64,000 bases of DNA from Nocardioides sp. (GTDB taxonomy: Bacteria; Actinomycetota; Actinomycetes; Propionibacteriales; Nocardioidaceae). A program made the translations under genes and the position numbers. Shown piece by piece: positions 61,593 to 64,000 of the stretch. Location: contig NZ_JACIXG010000002.1 in NCBI RefSeq assembly GCF_014360585.1, positions 88,231 through 152,230 on the forward strand. Reading direction: 5' to 3'. The notes under the pieces were generated by a model. The model worked only from the letters and a program-made list of their open reading frames with translations, was not told the DNA's origin and did not search any database. Each line of letters begins with the position of its first letter. The stretch's first letter is position 1.

Positions 61593-62044
61593 TGAGTCAA
61601 GACGGTGTCGACCTGGACAAGTCACTGGGCTACCTGCTGAAGGAGGCGTCAAGCGCTCTGCGTTCTTCCATGGAGGAGGTGCTGCGGCCGCTCGGGATGA
61701 GCGTGACGCACTACGCCTGCCTCGAGCTGTTGGCTCAGCGACCCGGCCTGTCGAACTCCGAGCTCGCGCGGGGCGCGTTCGTCACCAGGCAGACGATGAA
61801 CGTCCTGCTCCGATCCTTGGAGCGAGACGGTGAGGTGTCGAGGCCGGCGGAGGCGCCCGTCGGCAAGGTCCTTCCGACACGCCTCACGCGCCATGGCAGG
61901 CGGAAACTGGAGGAGGCCACCGTCGCGGTCCGTTCTGTCGAGGTCAGGATGCTGGCCGGCATGAGCCCGACCGATCAGTCCGACGCGTTCCGGATCCTGC
62001 AGGGCATGATCCACTCCCTCAACGACGGTGGTGACGGCGCCTGA
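61592..62044 (+). CDS. MarR-family regulator
   Basis: 150-aa winged-helix protein. SVTHYACLELLAQRPGLSNSELARGAFVTRQTMNVLLRSLERDGEVSRP covers the HTH and wing; the dimer helices flank it. No ribosome-binding site is visible before the ATG, which sits at the edge of operator 2, so a leaderless transcript is possible. Likely represses itself and the divergent VOC gene. Confidence 0.88.
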   Translation: MSQDGVDLDKSLGYLLKEASSALRSSMEEVLRPLGMSVTHYACLELLAQRPGLSNSELARGAFVTRQTMNVLLRSLERDGEVSRPAEAPVGKVLPTRLTRHGRRKLEEATVAVRSVEVRMLAGMSPTDQSDAFRILQGMIHSLNDGGDGA

Positions 62045-62063
62045 CCGCCCGCAATTGCGAGGG

Positions 62064-62723
62064 CTACGAGCGACTCCGTGAAGCACGCCAGAGCGCAGCG
62101 GCAAGCCACAACGCCGAGACCGCGACGAGTACGCCCCAGACGATCCGCCCCGCCTGCGGGACGAAGAACTGGGGAAGCATGACGACGAGGAGGGCCGCGA
62201 GCGGGACCGCGCTCCAACGGGGCAGAGACCCCGAGCGCCAGACCGCGATCGACGCGAGCACGGCAGCAACGCCGACGAGCAGCAGCCCGAGCGCGAAGAC
62301 CGTCATCGCGGTCGGATCGAGGCGGAAGTCGTTGCCCACGTCGGTCAAACTGGGGTCGCCGTCGACCAGCGCCCGCTCGCCGATGGCCTTGAGGCCGTAG
62401 GTCTCGGCGCCATAGTAGGAGATGGTCAGGCCGGAGCCGATGTAGCCGACGATGGCGGCCAGATGCGCGGTCCTCTCCTGTGGGGTGCCGTCCAGGAAGC
62501 CGCGGATCGCGCCGTACCCGAGCGGGATGAGAATGAGACCGACGATGGCACTGATGTGCGCGACGCTCCACCCGGCGGAGGCCCACGACGCAGCCCCTTC
62601 GAGCGTGGTCTCGTCGGCGCGCGGGGCCACGGCCTCGTAGACGGCAAAGAGGATGCCCGCGATCGCGAACGCGACGGCACCCATCCGGGTGCGGTAGTCG
62701 GGGGAGACGTCGGGGACGTTCAC
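62064..62723 (-). CDS. Integral membrane protein, six predicted spans
   Basis: 219-aa from GTG 62723, chosen for the GAGGAG ribosome-binding site. Hydrophobic spans include MGAVAFAIAGILFAVYEAV, AHISAIVGLILIPLGYGAI, LAAIVGYIGSGLTISYYGAE, MTVFALGLLLVGVAAVLASIAV, AVPLAALLVVMLPQFFV and VWGVLVAVSALWLAAALW. Family not recognised. A 16-bp palindrome lies 34 bp upstream. Confidence 0.72.
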   Translation of the reverse strand: MNVPDVSPDYRTRMGAVAFAIAGILFAVYEAVAPRADETTLEGAASWASAGWSVAHISAIVGLILIPLGYGAIRGFLDGTPQERTAHLAAIVGYIGSGLTISYYGAETYGLKAIGERALVDGDPSLTDVGNDFRLDPTAMTVFALGLLLVGVAAVLASIAVWRSGSLPRWSAVPLAALLVVMLPQFFVPQAGRIVWGVLVAVSALWLAAALWRASRSRS

Positions 62724-62756
62724 TGTGGAGCTCCTCAGGTGGGTGGCGAGAGCAGT

Positions 62757-62772
62757 GCTCTCAATTGAGAGC
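62757..62772. promoter_or_regulatory. 16-bp perfect palindrome, candidate operator
   Basis: GCTCTCAATTGAGAGC, 34 bp upstream of the membrane-protein start. Typical of a TetR- or MarR-type operator; no cognate regulator can be assigned. Confidence 0.5.
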
Positions 62773-62979
62773 GATGATGCCACGGATTCGCCCAGGCCGC
62801 TTGCCATTTCGTGCGGCGTTGATCAACGATGATCCAGCCGACCGTTCGTGTGTGCCCGATAGGCCGAAGCGCTATCGCACATCGTCGTCGCTTGCCGCGA
62901 TACAGCACAGGCAACCGAAGCCAAGAGAGGCACCCATCGGACAACGTCAGGGCGCCAGATGTGACTCGGGCAGCAGCCT
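62773..62979. other. Gap upstream of membrane protein and downstream of HNH gene
   Basis: About 207 bp without a credible gene. GCGCTATCGCACA near 62868 resembles a stretch near 58600 (GCGCTATCGCACACC), but the similarity is too short to define a repeat. Confidence 0.3.
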
Positions 62980-64000
62980 CTACGTTCGTCTGGTGAAGCG
63001 GATGTCACCGTTGGGCAGACGTTCATGGACAAACGCCGGGTCGTGGGCGCGGTGGTGATGGTGACTGCAGAGCAGGGCTGCGTTGTCGAGATCGGTGGGT
63101 CCGCCCAGTGCCCAGGCGAGCCAGTGATGCGCTTCGGCCCAGCTGCCGGGGATGTCGCAGCCTTCGGCCTCACATGTCGCTGATCTCAGCAGGAGCGCAC
63201 GGCGCTGTGCTGCGCTGAAGAAGCGTTGGATACGGCCGAGGTCGAGGACCTCCGAGGCACCGCCGAGGACGGCGGGGATGATGTTCGCGGTGCACGCGAG
63301 CCGGCGGGCTTCGGCCGCGGTGATGGGGCTGCCGCCGAGGATCTGGCCGATGCCGGCGTCTTTGCGGAGCTGGTCGAGGTCGATGGTCACGATGACCGTG
63401 GTCGCGTCGCCGCCGTGGATCGGAAGCCTTGCCGGGTCGAGGGTCTCGAGCATCTGGCAGAACGCTCGCCCCACCCGCCGGGCGTAAGGCAGGTACTCAC
63501 CGGTCTCGGTGCGGGTCCCGTCATCGCGCCGCGGGGAGGCGAACGCCTCCAGATTGGTGGCCAGCCGGTCGGCGGCAGCGTCCGGGACCACGGCCGAGAT
63601 CCGCGTGGTCCCGTCGCCGATACGGCGCATCGTGAGCCGGGTCTTCTTCCTGGCGTGGGCTTCCTCGGCCGCGAGCCTCTTTGCTTCCTCGGCCTCGGCG
63701 ATCTCCGGGGCGATGACATCCAGGATCCGGCGCCCCACGCGGCGTAGCCGGGTGGGGTCGAACTCGGTCGCGTAGCCGACCAGAGCCTCTTCGGCCCGGA
63801 CCTTGATCTCGGGGTCGAGATCGGCAGGCAGGTCGTCGAGAGCAGCGACGATCACGTGCGCCTGCGCCGGGTTGCACTCGCCGGCACGCATCGCCGCAGC
63901 AACCCGGCCATAGGTCCGGTCCAAAGCGTGCGCGAGCCGGAGGTCGTCGCGCAGGGCCTCGGGGCGCTGGTGGGTGTGGTGATGCAGCCACGCGGCCACA
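62980..64000 (-). CDS. DUF222/HNH endonuclease protein (5' end outside window)
   Basis: C-terminal ~340 residues of an actinobacterial DUF222-HNH protein. The DUF222 part has LRLAHALDRTYGRVAAAMRAGECNPAQAHVIVAALDDLP and a charged coiled region (EIAEAEEAKRLAAEEAHARKKTR). The C-terminal HNH domain is C-x4-C (CEAEGCDIPGSW), AHHWLAWALGGPTDLDNAALLCSHHHHRAHD with the catalytic His pair. These proteins occur in many dispersed copies per genome and are often linked to mobile or repeat DNA (13E12-type). The frame is open to the window edge, so the start is not visible. Confidence 0.9.
   Translation of the reverse strand, partial: VAAWLHHHTHQRPEALRDDLRLAHALDRTYGRVAAAMRAGECNPAQAHVIVAALDDLPADLDPEIKVRAEEALVGYATEFDPTRLRRVGRRILDVIAPEIAEAEEAKRLAAEEAHARKKTRLTMRRIGDGTTRISAVVPDAAADRLATNLEAFASPRRDDGTRTETGEYLPYARRVGRAFCQMLETLDPARLPIHGGDATTVIVTIDLDQLRKDAGIGQILGGSPITAAEARRLACTANIIPAVLGGASEVLDLGRIQRFFSAAQRRALLLRSATCEAEGCDIPGSWAEAHHWLAWALGGPTDLDNAALLCSHHHHRAHDPAFVHERLPNGDIRFTRRT

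Overview
The window is high-GC actinobacterial DNA. Tightly packed genes with 1-4 bp start/stop overlaps, many GTG starts, an mce lipid-import operon, F420-type oxidoreductases and a DUF222/HNH endonuclease all point to a Mycobacteriales or Propionibacteriales relative (Nocardioides-like is my best guess, by inference only). The middle ~56 kb is a steroid (sterol/cholesterol) catabolic region. It is tied together by nine 14-bp palindromes close to TnnAACnnGTTnnA, the known operator of the TetR repressor KstR. KstR itself is not recognisable in the window.

Layout. 1-2.1 kb: 3' part of a pullulanase gene, a terminator and a 33-codon membrane-peptide gene. 2.6-10.7 kb: a leftward kstD / MaoC hydratase / flavoprotein operon diverging from hsaA-hsaD-hsaC-hsaB, i.e. 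ring A/B opening and meta-cleavage. 10.7-15.0 kb: an isomerase-like / SnoaL-like / LLM operon diverging from a GMC oxidoreductase and an enoyl-CoA hydratase. 15.0-16.6 kb: a small block (BON, phosphoesterase, nucleotidyltransferase) with no obvious steroid role. 16.7-26.8 kb: a rightward run of TetR, CYP123-like P450, SDR, CYP51, 3Fe-4S ferredoxin, SnoaL-like protein, aldehyde dehydrogenase, SDR, hydroxyisobutyrate-dehydrogenase-like protein, carboxymuconolactone-decarboxylase-like protein and a ferredoxin/ferredoxin-reductase fusion. It resembles the M. tuberculosis CYP51 neighbourhood (Rv0761c-Rv0771, recalled). 26.9-34.5 kb: a DDN-like protein, an unknown 425-aa protein, an aldehyde dehydrogenase, a second GMC enzyme, then the divergent pair fadA5 / cyp125.

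35.0-45.5 kb: a complete eight-gene mce operon (two YrbE permeases, MceA-F) bracketed by two TetR genes with near-identical recognition helices and matching 14-bp operators, plus an MpaB/rubber-oxygenase-family protein. 45.5-58.5 kb: side-chain degradation: ltp3- and ltp4-like thiolase-fold genes and a tandem DUF35 protein diverging from an F420-type LLM enzyme, SDR, Old Yellow Enzyme-like reductase and thioesterase; then an acyl-CoA ligase; then echA19 diverging from fadD19 and a nitronate-monooxygenase-like flavoprotein. 58.5-64 kb: ordinary accessory genes (hydrolase, P-loop kinase, MarR with twin operators, membrane proteins, HNH endonuclease).

How it fits together: Mce/YrbE would import the sterol; CYP125 oxidises the side-chain terminus; FadD19, EchA19, FadA5 and the Ltp-like proteins shorten the chain; KstD and the Hsa enzymes open and cleave the rings. 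The most unusual feature is a family of palindromic repeats. Two long copies lie in frame inside hsaD and the DUF35 gene and add the same 18-residue peptide to two unrelated proteins; a third long copy sits between genes inside the CYP51 run; and shorter relatives lie in or at the ends of other genes.
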